Below, one piece after another: positions 1-7,790 of a stretch of 45,561 nt of DNA. Made by a program: the position numbers and the translations under genes. The notes under the pieces were generated by a model. That model had not been told where the DNA came from. It ran no database searches and saw nothing but the letters and a program-made list of their open reading frames with translations. This DNA is from JAIRMO01 sp046533115 (lineage in GTDB: Bacteria > Spirochaetota > Spirochaetia > Treponematales > Breznakiellaceae), in contig NZ_JAJQRC010000021.1 in NCBI RefSeq assembly GCF_046533115.1, forward strand, positions 1 through 45,561. Reading direction: 5' to 3'. Position 1 is the stretch's first letter; each line of letters starts with the position of its first letter.

Positions 1-2
1 CA

Positions 3-44
3 AGAATAAAATGCGATGCATTTTATTCTAATTGCTTACGCAAT
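3..44. repeat. Two consecutive hairpins at the window edge
   Basis: A perfect 12-bp inverted repeat (arms 3-14 and 18-29, 3-nt loop) is followed directly by a 5-bp hairpin (31-35/40-44). They lie next to a terminator at 50-80 in the convergent space beyond the end of the M23 peptidase gene. Neither has a T tract. They could be part of a compound terminator or the end of an intergenic repeat cut by the window edge. Confidence 0.6.
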
Positions 45-49
45 AACGA

Positions 50-80
50 AATAACTTGCCCTTTTGGGCAAGTTATTTTT
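50..80 (+). terminator. Rho-independent terminator
   Basis: A perfect 12-bp stem (50-61/66-77) with a TTTT loop is followed by T residues to position 80. It points rightward, so it would end a plus-strand transcript from a gene to the left of the window. It also lies downstream of the minus-strand M23 gene, where the T tract is weaker. Confidence 0.75.
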
Positions 81-90
81 GAACAGTTCC

Positions 91-128
91 TTATGCGCCT
101 TCGTGGTCGAATTCCTCTTCATTCTTCC
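91..128 (-). repeat. Fragment of a dispersed intergenic repeat
   Basis: Read on the minus strand, this stretch has the core AATTCGACCACGAAGGCG, also present at 2130-2147 in the foldback element at 2080-2305. It lies just after the M23 peptidase gene. It is probably a truncated or related copy of that element. Confidence 0.6.
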
Positions 129-129
129 T

Positions 130-1065
130 TCAGCGTGAATTATTCCGGAAAAGCAGCTTCCCCGGGTCCTGGGCCCGTCCGTTTTGCCGTAACTCAAAAT
201 GCAGGTGGGGGCCGGTGGATTGTCCGGTACTTCCCACCTTGCCTATCAGATCGCCGGTACGGACCGGGCTTCGCAGGGTGGTGTGGATCGCCGAAAGGTG
301 ACCGTACAGGCTGACCCAGTTCTCCCCGTGCCGGATCACAATGTATTTTCCATAAATAGGGTCTTCCCCCAGGTCCGTTACCACCCCGTCCCGGGCGGCG
401 AATACGTCGGTCCCTGCGGGGGCCGCCAGGTCCAGACCTTCGTGGATCTTCACCGTCCCGGTAACGGGGTTTCTCCTCAGGCCGAAGGGGCTGGTAATCC
501 TATAGGTACGCAGGGGAAAGCTGAAGTTAAAGTTGAGGAAGAAAACCCGTTCCGTGGGGGAAAAATCCGCGCCGGGAATAAAGAGAAATCCCGCCTTTTT
601 TCCCCCATGGCTTATGGTGATAGGGACCCCGGTATTTTCTTCCCGGGCCGACGAAAGGAGCCGCTCCAGGTCCGATTCGGGGCTTTCGGGGATAAAGATC
701 CCCGGTACCGAGGGGAGCAGCAGGGTCCCGGTCAAAGCCCCGGGATGGGCCATACGGTTCAGGGTGGTCAAGGCCGCATAGGGGATATTACACCGGGCGG
801 CGAGGCTGAAAATATCGTCGGTTTCGTTAGGGGTATAGGCATAAACCGTCAACCCTTCGGCCAGACTGGACGCGCTCTCCCCGGTCCGAGCCCGGTTAGC
901 CACCCGGCGCCGGCCATTTTCCACATCCGCCATATACTGGTTAAAGGCCAAATCCCGGACATCCAGCCGGGTTATGACGGGAAAATTCGATTCGACATTT
1001 TCCGCCCCCAGGAGGAACGACCCCGCGAGAAAGACCCAGACCCAAAGGATCCCATTTTTTTTCAT
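130..1065 (-). CDS. M23-family (LytM-type) metallopeptidase with LysM-like region
   Basis: Predicted exported zinc endopeptidase that cuts peptidoglycan cross-links in the periplasm. Of 311 residues, 1-20 form a signal peptide. Residues about 73-118 look like a degenerate LysM domain. Residues about 185-303 are a complete M23 domain: zinc ligands H208 and D212 (HEGLD), H289 of HLH, and catalytic-type H256 and H287. All key residues are present, so it is likely an active enzyme and not an EnvC-like activator. The start ATG has only an AGGA immediately before it. A TATAAT box lies 21 bases upstream. It stands alone, with terminators on both sides. Confidence 0.9.
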   Translation of the reverse strand: MKKNGILWVWVFLAGSFLLGAENVESNFPVITRLDVRDLAFNQYMADVENGRRRVANRARTGESASSLAEGLTVYAYTPNETDDIFSLAARCNIPYAALTTLNRMAHPGALTGTLLLPSVPGIFIPESPESDLERLLSSAREENTGVPITISHGGKKAGFLFIPGADFSPTERVFFLNFNFSFPLRTYRITSPFGLRRNPVTGTVKIHEGLDLAAPAGTDVFAARDGVVTDLGEDPIYGKYIVIRHGENWVSLYGHLSAIHTTLRSPVRTGDLIGKVGSTGQSTGPHLHFELRQNGRAQDPGKLLFRNNSR

Positions 1066-1085
1066 TCCTGTTACCCGTCCGCAGC

Positions 1086-1091
1086 ATTATA
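1086..1091 (-). promoter_or_regulatory. -10 box of the M23 peptidase gene
   Basis: A perfect TATAAT on the minus strand ends 20 nt before the M23 start codon. No convincing -35 box is seen; the bases about 18 nt upstream are only T/C rich. This fits a short 5' leader. Confidence 0.5.
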
Positions 1092-1109
1092 GTAACAGGA
1101 ATAGGCCTA

Positions 1110-1142
1110 AGAGAGAAGGCGGTGGTTCTCTCTCAGTTTTTT
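1110..1142 (+). terminator. Plus-strand hairpin with T tract between two minus-strand genes
   Basis: A perfect 8-bp stem (1110-1117/1126-1133) with an 8-nt loop is followed by CAG and six T (1137-1142). By form it is a rho-independent terminator reading rightward, but no plus-strand gene precedes it. It may stop antisense transcription entering the ferredoxin gene, or mark an unannotated small transcript. Confidence 0.5.
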
Positions 1143-1238
1143 ACGTTTTTCCGGCCCCCACGGCATACCTTCTCCCTCCCTTCACGAAGTATTTCATTCG
1201 AAGGATCTTTTGCCTGAGCCGGTTTCAAAACGTAGGTT

Positions 1239-1260
1239 AAAACCCCGCCTTTCGGCGGGG
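1239..1260 (-). terminator. Terminator of the ferredoxin gene
   Basis: On the minus strand, a 7-bp GC stem CCCCGCC/GGCGGGG with a GAAA tetraloop is followed by TTTT, five bases after the ferredoxin stop codon. Classic intrinsic terminator. Confidence 0.9.
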
Positions 1261-1265
1261 CAGGG

Positions 1266-1436
1266 TCATTCCGCCGCGATAGCTTCTACCGGGCAAACCG
1301 AGGAACAAGAGCCGCAGTCCTGACATTTATCAGGGTCAATCCAGCGGGCGTTTTCCTTTTCACTAATCGCATCCACCGGACATTCACTGTCGCAGGACCC
1401 ACAATTAATACACGCATCTCCAACCTTATAGGCCAT
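1266..1436 (-). CDS. 2[4Fe-4S] ferredoxin (56 residues)
   Basis: Small cytoplasmic electron carrier of the clostridial 8Fe-8S type. The protein begins MAYKVGDACINCGSC and has two CxxCxxCxxxCP clusters: CINCGSCDSECP at residues 9-20 and CQDCGSCSSVCP in the second half. This fits an anaerobe. A good ribosome site (GAGAGG) precedes the ATG at 1436. Its own promoter (1468-1496) and strong terminator show a single-gene unit. Its redox partner is not in the window. Confidence 0.95.
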   Translation of the reverse strand: MAYKVGDACINCGSCDSECPVDAISEKENARWIDPDKCQDCGSCSSVCPVEAIAAE

Positions 1437-1467
1437 ACAATACCTCTCTATATTTTATGGTAATAAT

Positions 1468-1496
1468 AAGATACTATATGGAGCGATATTTTTCAA
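1468..1496 (-). promoter_or_regulatory. Likely promoter of the ferredoxin gene
   Basis: On the minus strand, TTGAAA (1491-1496), a 17-bp spacer, then TATCTT (1468-1473). The -10 is a 4 of 6 match. It lies about 30 bases before the ATG. Upstream bases 1497-1719 hold no gene and no repeat that I can see. Confidence 0.5.
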
Positions 1497-1719
1497 CTCC
1501 AGGCTCCAGAGAAAAATTGTCCCGAACTATATCGACTTTTCCGGCAATATTCGGAGAGAAGATGCCGATAAAAAAATAAGAGCCGGGGGCCGCCCTAAAA
1601 ACTCAAAAGGGCTTGGGGTTCGGTTCCGGCAGGCCGGTTTCCTACCCGCTGGCTTTGCATCCGGCCCCGTTGTTTAAAAATAGATCGGATTTCTCCGGAA
1701 ATCCTGAAAGGGGTTCATC

Positions 1720-2085
1720 ATGAATATTTTTGTGTTGCTTTTACCCGCGGCTGTTTTTTTGCTGATCCTTTATTTTGCCCTCTCAAAAAAATCCGATCCC
1801 CTGGTAAAAAAGGCGGCCCTGATTACCCTCATCCTCCTTACCCTGTCGGTGATTATCAGCCTGGTCCTCATATTCAGCAAGCCCGCCGAAGAGACCATAA
1901 GCATAGCGGTCGAATCCACCCCCGGTACTCCGGTCAAGGCCAATAATACCAACCTACCGGCCTTGATAATCTTTATCCTCCTGTTTTTGCTTTTCCTGGG
2001 GGTTATTATCTTTATCCTCCTGCGGGAGCGCCGGGAACTGCCCCCCCTCTCCACCCCGGAGCAGCCGCATATTCTTGGCCGCTAG
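1720..2085 (+). CDS. Small membrane protein of unknown function
   Basis: 121 residues with three predicted membrane segments (about 3-21, 31-53 and 80-101). A polar stretch of about 27 residues sits between the second and third, and the short C-terminal tail is charged. I do not recognise a family. AAAGGGG lies about 8 nt before the ATG. The TAG stop (2083-2085) lies inside the left inverted repeat of the foldback element at 2080-2305, so that insertion may have set or replaced the original C-terminus. Confidence 0.65.
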   Translation: MNIFVLLLPAAVFLLILYFALSKKSDPLVKKAALITLILLTLSVIISLVLIFSKPAEETISIAVESTPGTPVKANNTNLPALIIFILLFLLFLGVIIFILLRERRELPPLSTPEQPHILGR

Positions 2086-2305
2086 TATCTTGTAAACACT
2101 AATATGCTTGATACATGGGCGAAAGAGAATTCGACCACGAAGGCGAATAAGGCGAATAAGAAAGAAATGAAGAGGGAAGAATAACCCATTCTTCGCTTTT
2201 CATTCTTAATTCTCCTTTTCTCCTTCTTCGCCTTCTGCGCCTTTGTGGTGAATTTTTTTAAATTCTGTATATGTATGGCCGTTTAGTGTTTACAAAATAC
2301 TAGCG
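2080..2305. mobile_element. MITE-like foldback element, 226 bp
   Basis: Terminal inverted repeats of 23 bp (2080-2102 and 2283-2305) match at 22 positions. Inside, a second imperfect inverted pair of about 55 bp starts AATTCGACCACGAAGGCG on the left, and AATTCACCACAAAGGCG on the complement of the right arm (ending near 2262). The whole element can fold into one long stem. It has no coding capacity. A related left end lies at 35701, and the internal core recurs at 91-128. Mobility is inferred from the terminal repeats and the multiple copies. Confidence 0.7.
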
Positions 2306-2389
2306 TAATGAACCGGCAAAATCCTCCCTACTGGGGGAAGACCGACGGTATCCCGTAAAAGGTACATCCGTGCCCGGATACCGCCTTAA

Positions 2390-2418
2390 TTGTTATTTTT
2401 GCCGGTATGAAGTATATT
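2390..2418 (+). promoter_or_regulatory. Promoter of the 2436-9419 gene run
   Basis: TTGTTA (2390-2395), a 17-bp spacer, and TATATT (2413-2418), followed by GGAGGT and the ATG at 2436. Its position inside the longer open frame that begins at 2370 argues that 2436 is the true start of the first gene. Confidence 0.55.
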
Positions 2419-2435
2419 CAACATGGAGGTATATC

Positions 2436-3131
2436 ATGGGAGATATGTCAACATCGCCGAGGGAACCGGTCCGGGGTTTGACTTTTGAGGACGTTTGGGC
2501 CCTGTTTCAGGAAACGGACCGCAAATTTCAGGAAACGGACCGCAAATTTCAGGAAAACGAACGGTTGATGCATGAACGGTCCGCAGAAATCGAGCGGTTG
2601 ATGCATGAACGGTCTGCGGAAACCGACCGGAGGATGGATGAACGGTTTGCGAAAACCGAACGCTTGATTCAAACGCTGACCGAAAAGACCGATAGGCAGT
2701 TGGGGGAATTGGGGAACCGTTTTGGCGAGCTGGCAGAGCATCTGGTAACCCCCAACATAACGGAAAAATTCAGGGCCCTCAATTATACCTTTACCAAGGC
2801 GGCAGCCGATGTCAAATTTACCGATCCCCAGGGGAAAACCCTCACGGAAGTGGATGTATGGCTGGAAAACGGGGAGTTTGCCCTGGCGGTGGAGGTCAAG
2901 TCATACCTGCGCATCCAGGATGTAAAGGATCATATTAAACGGATGGAAATACTCAGAAAATATGCGGATGAACGGCGGGATACCCGGAAATTGCTGGGGG
3001 CGGTGGCCGGGGCGATAGTGAAAACCCCGGTACGGAACTATGCCCTGGAGAAGGGGTTTTACGTAATACAACAATCGGGGGATACGGTAAAGATCGAAGC
3101 CCCCGAAGGTTTTACCCCCCGGATATGGTGA
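2436..3131 (+). CDS. Coiled-coil protein with PD-(D/E)XK nuclease-like C-terminal domain (DUF3782-like)
   Basis: 231 residues from the ATG at 2436, chosen because GGAGGT sits 5 nt upstream and a promoter lies just before it. Residues about 20-95 are a charged coiled coil made of 7- and 11-residue repeats. The C-terminal part has the signature TEVDVWLENG...LAVEVKSYL (D then ExK), as in PD-(D/E)XK-fold proteins often labelled DUF3782. In that family the nuclease activity is unproven. It is followed after 4 bases by the GH20 gene, so it probably leads the operon. No membrane segment or signal is seen. Confidence 0.7.
   Translation: MGDMSTSPREPVRGLTFEDVWALFQETDRKFQETDRKFQENERLMHERSAEIERLMHERSAETDRRMDERFAKTERLIQTLTEKTDRQLGELGNRFGELAEHLVTPNITEKFRALNYTFTKAAADVKFTDPQGKTLTEVDVWLENGEFALAVEVKSYLRIQDVKDHIKRMEILRKYADERRDTRKLLGAVAGAIVKTPVRNYALEKGFYVIQQSGDTVKIEAPEGFTPRIW
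2505..2663 (+). repeat. In-frame tandem repeats in the coiled-coil region
   Basis: Two identical 21-bp units (2505-2525, 2526-2546) and a diverged third encode FQETDRK-type heptads. Then three 33-bp units (2565-2597, 2598-2630, 2631-2663) encode 11-residue repeats such as LMHERSAEIER. Unit copies keep the frame, so copy number could vary without breaking the gene. Confidence 0.85.
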
Positions 3132-3135
3132 GCCC

Positions 3136-4674
3136 ATGGTTATGAACGGAGCGCCCCCTATGCGGATAGATCTGATCCCCCGGCCGGTTCACCTGGAATA
3201 CGGGGAGGGTTTTTTTCAAAGTACCGGCCTCCCCGGCATAGGGGGGGACCGGGTTTTTCAGGGGGAAATGGCCCTGGCCGCGGAGCAGATCCACCGGGAC
3301 TTAGGGCTTCCCCTCGGAGAGGAGCCGGTAAAAGTGGTGTGCCGGGAGGTTCCCGCCCTGCGGGAGGGCGAACCCGGGCAAGAAGCCTACCGTCTGACCG
3401 TTACCCCCGGTGGGATCACCCTGGAAGCCTCCACCGGGGCGGGGATATACCACGGGCTGCAAACCCTCAGGCAGCTTATCCTTTCAGGGTACGAACCCAA
3501 TACCCTGACCATCCCCGCCCTCACCATAAACGATTACCCCCGCTTTCCCTGGCGGGGCTGTATGCTGGACGTATCCCGCCATTTTTATACTCCCGCCTTT
3601 ATCAAAAAGCTCCTGGATGTCCTTTCCCTCCACCATATCAATGTTTTTCATTGGCATTTAACCGATGATCAGGGCTGGCGTTTTCCCATACCGGCATATC
3701 CGGCGCTTATCGAAATCGGCTCCAAATGTCGAAATACCCGGAATTCCCATGCCCCGGAGCTAAAGCAGTTCTACACCCCCGGGGAAATCCGGGATCTGGT
3801 TGCCTATGCCGGGGCCCGGCATATCACGGTGGTCCCCGAAGTGGACCTTCCGGGGCATACCAGGGCGGCGCTGGCCGCCTACCCCGAGATGGGCTGTACC
3901 GGCGGGCCCTATTCCGTGGATGACCGTCACGGGATATTTTCCGATGTACTCTGCGCAGGGAATGATCGGATCTTCGACCTGGTGGAGGCGGTTTTCGATA
4001 CTTTGGCGGATTTTTTTCCCGCCCCCTATGTGCATATCGGGGGGGATGAGGTTCCGGTTTCCCGGTGGGAAGCCTGTCCAAAATGCCGCCGCCGCCTGGG
4101 GGAACTGGGGTTTGAACGGCCCCGGCAGCTCCAGGGGTGGCTCACCGTCCGGTTTGCCCAGATGCTTAAAAGCCGCGGTAAGATCCCCCTGGGCTGGGAC
4201 GAGGTTTTGGAGGATACGGAAACCTTGGGGCTTCCCCCGGAACTGGTGGTCATGTCCTGGCGGGGCCAGGAAGGGGGCATCAAGGCCAGCGCCGCGGGGC
4301 ACCGGGTGGTGATGTCCCCCAGTAGTGACGGTTGTTATCTTGACTACCGGAACTACGACCTTCCGGAAGAACCCGGGGCAGGTTCCCGGATAATCCGGGT
4401 ATACGATGCATACATGAACGATCCCATTACGCCGGAGATGACCCGGGACCAGGCGGCCCTGGTTTTGGGAGGCCAGGGGAACCTCTGGTCCGAATTGCTC
4501 TACGCCGACCGGTGGGCCGAATACATGCTTTTCCCCCGGATATGCGCCCTGGCGGAGGCTTTCTGGATCCCCCGGGAATTGAAGGATTTTGCTTCTTTTT
4601 CCGGGCGGCTTCCGGTTCATCAGAAACGGCTGGATATCCTCAATATTTTGTCCTATCGGGGACCCCTGCAATAG
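3136..4674 (+). CDS. Beta-N-acetylhexosaminidase, GH20 family
   Basis: Hydrolyses terminal beta-linked GlcNAc or GalNAc by substrate-assisted catalysis. The 512 residues comprise an N-terminal GH20b-type domain (about 10-130) and a TIM-barrel catalytic domain (about 135-480). The catalytic Asp-Glu pair is D304-E305 in HIGGDE. No signal peptide is seen, so it is probably cytoplasmic and acts on imported chitooligosaccharide, glycan or muropeptide fragments. GGTGA precedes the ATG at 3136; an ATG at 3160 with GGAG upstream is a possible alternative start. The next gene, 23 nt downstream, is an O-GlcNAcase-HAT-like acetyltransferase. Confidence 0.92.
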   Translation: MVMNGAPPMRIDLIPRPVHLEYGEGFFQSTGLPGIGGDRVFQGEMALAAEQIHRDLGLPLGEEPVKVVCREVPALREGEPGQEAYRLTVTPGGITLEASTGAGIYHGLQTLRQLILSGYEPNTLTIPALTINDYPRFPWRGCMLDVSRHFYTPAFIKKLLDVLSLHHINVFHWHLTDDQGWRFPIPAYPALIEIGSKCRNTRNSHAPELKQFYTPGEIRDLVAYAGARHITVVPEVDLPGHTRAALAAYPEMGCTGGPYSVDDRHGIFSDVLCAGNDRIFDLVEAVFDTLADFFPAPYVHIGGDEVPVSRWEACPKCRRRLGELGFERPRQLQGWLTVRFAQMLKSRGKIPLGWDEVLEDTETLGLPPELVVMSWRGQEGGIKASAAGHRVVMSPSSDGCYLDYRNYDLPEEPGAGSRIIRVYDAYMNDPITPEMTRDQAALVLGGQGNLWSELLYADRWAEYMLFPRICALAEAFWIPRELKDFASFSGRLPVHQKRLDILNILSYRGPLQ

Positions 4675-4697
4675 GTTCGGCAAAGGAGCAGGTGCCC

Positions 4698-5318
4698 ATG
4701 TGGATAAGACCTTCGGTGGATTCGGATGTTCCCTATTTGTATGATATCTGCCGTAAAACCGGGGATGCCGGTAAAGACGCTTCCCCCCTGTTTCATGATC
4801 CCCATCTCTTAGGGCACTATTATGCGGCGCCCTACCATTTTTTTGACCGATCCCTGTGTTTTGTGGTCGAGGAGGATTACACCCCCCAGGGGTATCTGGT
4901 CGCCGCCGGGGACAGCGCCGCCTTTTATCAATGGTTTGCGGAGACCTGGCTGCCCCCCCTGCGGCGCCGGTATTCGCTTCCTTTGCCCCGGGGCTGGGCG
5001 CAATCGGCGCAGGAACAAAGTCTGATAGACCAGCTGCAACCATCCGCCCGGCCCAAGGCGGTCTATCCCTGGCTTTCCCGGTATCCCGCCCATCTTCACA
5101 TAGACCTCCTCCCCCCAATTCAGGGGAAAGGGCAGGGGAGGGCCCTGATGGATACCCTGTTTGCCGAACTGGGGCGGAGAAAAATTCCCGGGGTTCACCT
5201 GGGGGTGGCGGCAACTAATACCGCCGCCAGGGGCTTTTATAAAAAAATCGGATTTTCGGTCTTGCAGGAAGAAGCCGGGGGGATTACCATGGGGAAGGAG
5301 TTAAATCATGGATTTTGA
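4698..5318 (+). CDS. GNAT-family acetyltransferase resembling the HAT-like domain of O-GlcNAcase
   Basis: 206 residues from the ATG at 4698 (AAAGGAG 9 nt upstream); the frame is open further left, but that part overlaps the GH20 gene. The acetyl-CoA binding loop is Q142-GKGQG at residues 142-147, followed by NTAARGFYKKIGF, typical of GNAT proteins. The N-terminal half (IRPSV..D, ICRKTGDAGKDASPLF, FYQWFAETWLPPLRRRY) resembles the C-terminal HAT-like domain of animal O-GlcNAcase and its stand-alone bacterial relatives. The substrate is unknown; amino-sugar metabolism is suggested by the GH20 neighbour. It overlaps the nitroreductase gene by 11 bases. Confidence 0.82.
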   Translation: MWIRPSVDSDVPYLYDICRKTGDAGKDASPLFHDPHLLGHYYAAPYHFFDRSLCFVVEEDYTPQGYLVAAGDSAAFYQWFAETWLPPLRRRYSLPLPRGWAQSAQEQSLIDQLQPSARPKAVYPWLSRYPAHLHIDLLPPIQGKGQGRALMDTLFAELGRRKIPGVHLGVAATNTAARGFYKKIGFSVLQEEAGGITMGKELNHGF

Positions 5319-5823
5319 TAAATTAACCGTCCACCGGTATTCGGTGCGAAAATTTAAGGATCTCCCCGTGGAGAAGGAAAAACTCGATATCCTCCTGGAA
5401 GCCGCCCGGATCGCCCCCACCGCGTCGAACCGGCAGCCCCAGCGTATATTTCTGGTCACCCAGCCTGAGGGGCTTGAAAAAATAGACCGGTGTACCTCCT
5501 GCCGTTTCGGCGCCCCCGGGGTATTTCTCATCTGTTATGACCGTACCCAATGCTGGGTGCGGTCCTTTGACGGCCAGGACAGCGGCCTGGTGGATGCCAG
5601 TATCGTCACCACCCAGATTATGTACCAGGCGGAGGATCTGGGGCTGGGCAGCACCTGGGTGATGTACTTCGATCCCGCGGCCGTGGTTAAGGAGTTTGCC
5701 CTTCCCCCGGCCATAGTTCCCGCGGCGATGCTGGTCTTCGGTTACCCCGCGGAGGACGCCGCCCCGGCGGACCGGCACTACCAGCGTCACCCCCTGGAAA
5801 AAATTCTTTGCCGGACCCTCTAG
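5308..5823 (+). CDS. Nitroreductase-family FMN oxidoreductase
   Basis: 171 residues, a short member of the family. The N-terminal VHRYSVRKFKD motif and ARIAPTASNRQPQ are the usual FMN phosphate and ring contacts. The region near GLGSTWVMYF and the C-terminal FGYPAE are also typical. It probably reduces quinones or nitro compounds with NAD(P)H. Its start lies within the end of the acetyltransferase gene, so translation is likely coupled. Confidence 0.85.
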   Translation: MDFDKLTVHRYSVRKFKDLPVEKEKLDILLEAARIAPTASNRQPQRIFLVTQPEGLEKIDRCTSCRFGAPGVFLICYDRTQCWVRSFDGQDSGLVDASIVTTQIMYQAEDLGLGSTWVMYFDPAAVVKEFALPPAIVPAAMLVFGYPAEDAAPADRHYQRHPLEKILCRTL

Positions 5824-5860
5824 CGTCCCGGGTAGTTTGCTTGTATAGCGTGGAGTTGTT

Positions 5861-7780
5861 GTGGCGTATATAAAAAACCTGTTTGATAAAAATTTTCTGG
5901 AGTATGCGTCCTACGTTATCAAGGACCGGGCCATCCCCGATTTGGAGGACGGCCTTAAGCCGGTGCAGCGGCGGATCCTCCATTCCCTTTTTGAGATGGA
6001 CGACGGCAAGTACCACAAGGTGGCCAATGTGGTGGGCCATTGCATGAAGTACCACCCCCACGGGGATGCTTCCATCGGGTCCGCCCTGGTGGTACTGGCC
6101 AACAAGGACTTCTTTATCGACCGGCAGGGGAATTTTGGGAATATTTTTACCGGGGACGAAGCCTCCGCCGCCCGGTATATCGAATGCCGGGCCACCTCCC
6201 TGGCCAAGGACATTTTTTACCACCCGAAACTGACCCCCATGGCGGATTCCTATGACGGCCGGAACCGGGAGCCGGTCCTCTTTCCTGCCAAGATACCGGT
6301 GGTCCTGATCATGGGCGCCGAGGGGATCGCCGTGGGGATGTCCACCAAGATCCTGTCCCACAATATCATCGAGGTCCTGGAGGCGGAGAAGGCCTGCCTT
6401 TCGGGAAAAAAATTCCATCTCCACCCGGATTTTCCCACCGGCGGCCTGGTGGATGTGTCGGATTACCGGGACGGAAACGGCCGGGTTCTGGTCAGGGCCC
6501 GGCTGGATACCTCGGATCCCAAACGGATCCTCATCCGGGAGCTTCCCTTCGGAAGCACCACCGAAAGCCTCATCAACAGTGTGGAGACCGCGGCCAAGGC
6601 GGGGCGGATCAAAATCCAGTCCATCAACGATTTTACCACCGATACGGTCGAAATTGAGATCAAGCTTGCCCGGGGGGTCTATTCGGAGGAAACCGTGGAT
6701 GCCCTCTTTGCCTTTACCGAATGTGAGCAGTCTATTTCGGTGAACCTCCTGGTGATCCACGACGGCCTTCCCGAGGTGATGACCATCACCGATGTCATCA
6801 AACACCACGCCGGGCAGCTGGTGAAGATCCTCACCAAGGAACTGGAACTTGAGAAACGGGAGCTGTTGGATAAACTGCACCAGCGTACCCTGGAGCGGAT
6901 CTTCATTGAAGAGCGGATATACAAGGCCATCGAAAAGATGAAAACCGCCGAAGGGGTCCAGAAGGCGGTTATGGAGGGCTTTACGCCCTTCCTCAAGGAG
7001 GTGGGAAGCCGGGGGGTAAGCCCCGAGGACGTGGACCACCTGTTGAAAATTCCTATCCGGCGTATATCCCTGTACGATATCAACAAGGCCAAGGCCGAGG
7101 CCCTGGAGATTCAGGCCCGGATCAAGGAGATCAACGGCCACCTAAAAAGCATCACCGCCTATGCCCTGGGCTTTTTGGACGGCATCATCGCCAAGATCAA
7201 GGCCAATGACGAGCTGGGAAAGGGGGCGCGGAAGACCAAGGTCGGCCTCTTTGATAAGGTGGATGTCAAGGAAGTAGTTCGCAGGGACGTGGAACTTAAA
7301 TACGACCGGAACACCGGCTACCTGGGAACCGCCGTGGCCGGGGAGATCCTGGCGGAGGTATCCCCCTTTGATCGGATCCTCGTGCTCCGGGCGAATGGGA
7401 CCTATACGGTGATGGACCTGCCGGAAAAGGCCTTTGTGGGGGCCCAGGCCTGGTGGATAGGAGTGGCCGACAAGGAAGTTCTGGGAGCCCTGGTTTTTAC
7501 CGTTATTTACCAAGAGGCGGAGACCGGGTACCCCTGTATCAAGCGCTGTATCATTGAAGGGTGGATTATGAACAAGGAGTATTCCCTGGTTCCCGAAGGG
7601 GCTGCGGTACTCCATGTCGATACCCGGCCTAAATTTTCATTTACCCTTTATTATGTGCCCAAAACCCGGCTTAAGATTACCAGGGAAAATTTTAAGGCCC
7701 AGGATTACCTCGTCAAGGGACTCAAAGCGGGGGGAGTACGGCTGGCAACGAAAGAAGTGGATCGGATAGAGACCAAGTAG
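5861..7780 (+). CDS. parC: DNA topoisomerase IV subunit A (GyrA/ParC family)
   Basis: Breakage-rejoining subunit of a type IIA topoisomerase. The 639 residues start with GTG and GGAG lies 5 nt upstream. The winged-helix part has GLKPVQRRIL at 31-40 and HPHGDAS at 65-71. The catalytic tyrosine is Y106 in AARYIE. The protein is shorter than GyrA, and the C-terminal region after about residue 480 shows no GyrA box, so ParC is a better call than GyrA. ParE is not in the window. It is followed after 10 nt by a coiled-coil membrane protein. Confidence 0.88.
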   Translation: MAYIKNLFDKNFLEYASYVIKDRAIPDLEDGLKPVQRRILHSLFEMDDGKYHKVANVVGHCMKYHPHGDASIGSALVVLANKDFFIDRQGNFGNIFTGDEASAARYIECRATSLAKDIFYHPKLTPMADSYDGRNREPVLFPAKIPVVLIMGAEGIAVGMSTKILSHNIIEVLEAEKACLSGKKFHLHPDFPTGGLVDVSDYRDGNGRVLVRARLDTSDPKRILIRELPFGSTTESLINSVETAAKAGRIKIQSINDFTTDTVEIEIKLARGVYSEETVDALFAFTECEQSISVNLLVIHDGLPEVMTITDVIKHHAGQLVKILTKELELEKRELLDKLHQRTLERIFIEERIYKAIEKMKTAEGVQKAVMEGFTPFLKEVGSRGVSPEDVDHLLKIPIRRISLYDINKAKAEALEIQARIKEINGHLKSITAYALGFLDGIIAKIKANDELGKGARKTKVGLFDKVDVKEVVRRDVELKYDRNTGYLGTAVAGEILAEVSPFDRILVLRANGTYTVMDLPEKAFVGAQAWWIGVADKEVLGALVFTVIYQEAETGYPCIKRCIIEGWIMNKEYSLVPEGAAVLHVDTRPKFSFTLYYVPKTRLKITRENFKAQDYLVKGLKAGGVRLATKEVDRIETK

Positions 7781-7790
7781 GGAGAGGACC

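Noticed and set aside
2370..2435. Upstream extension of the PD-(D/E)XK-like protein
   Set aside because: It contains the promoter -10 box and has no ribosome site; GGAGGT stands before the ATG at 2436.
3760..5214. Open frame of 484 codons on the minus strand opposite the GH20 gene
   Set aside because: It lies antisense to clear genes with conserved motifs, is very rich in Pro/Gly/Arg, and has no family signature; an effect of high GC.
5687..7141. Open frame of 484 codons opposite parC
   Set aside because: Antisense to parC, low-complexity composition, no motif. GC-driven shadow.
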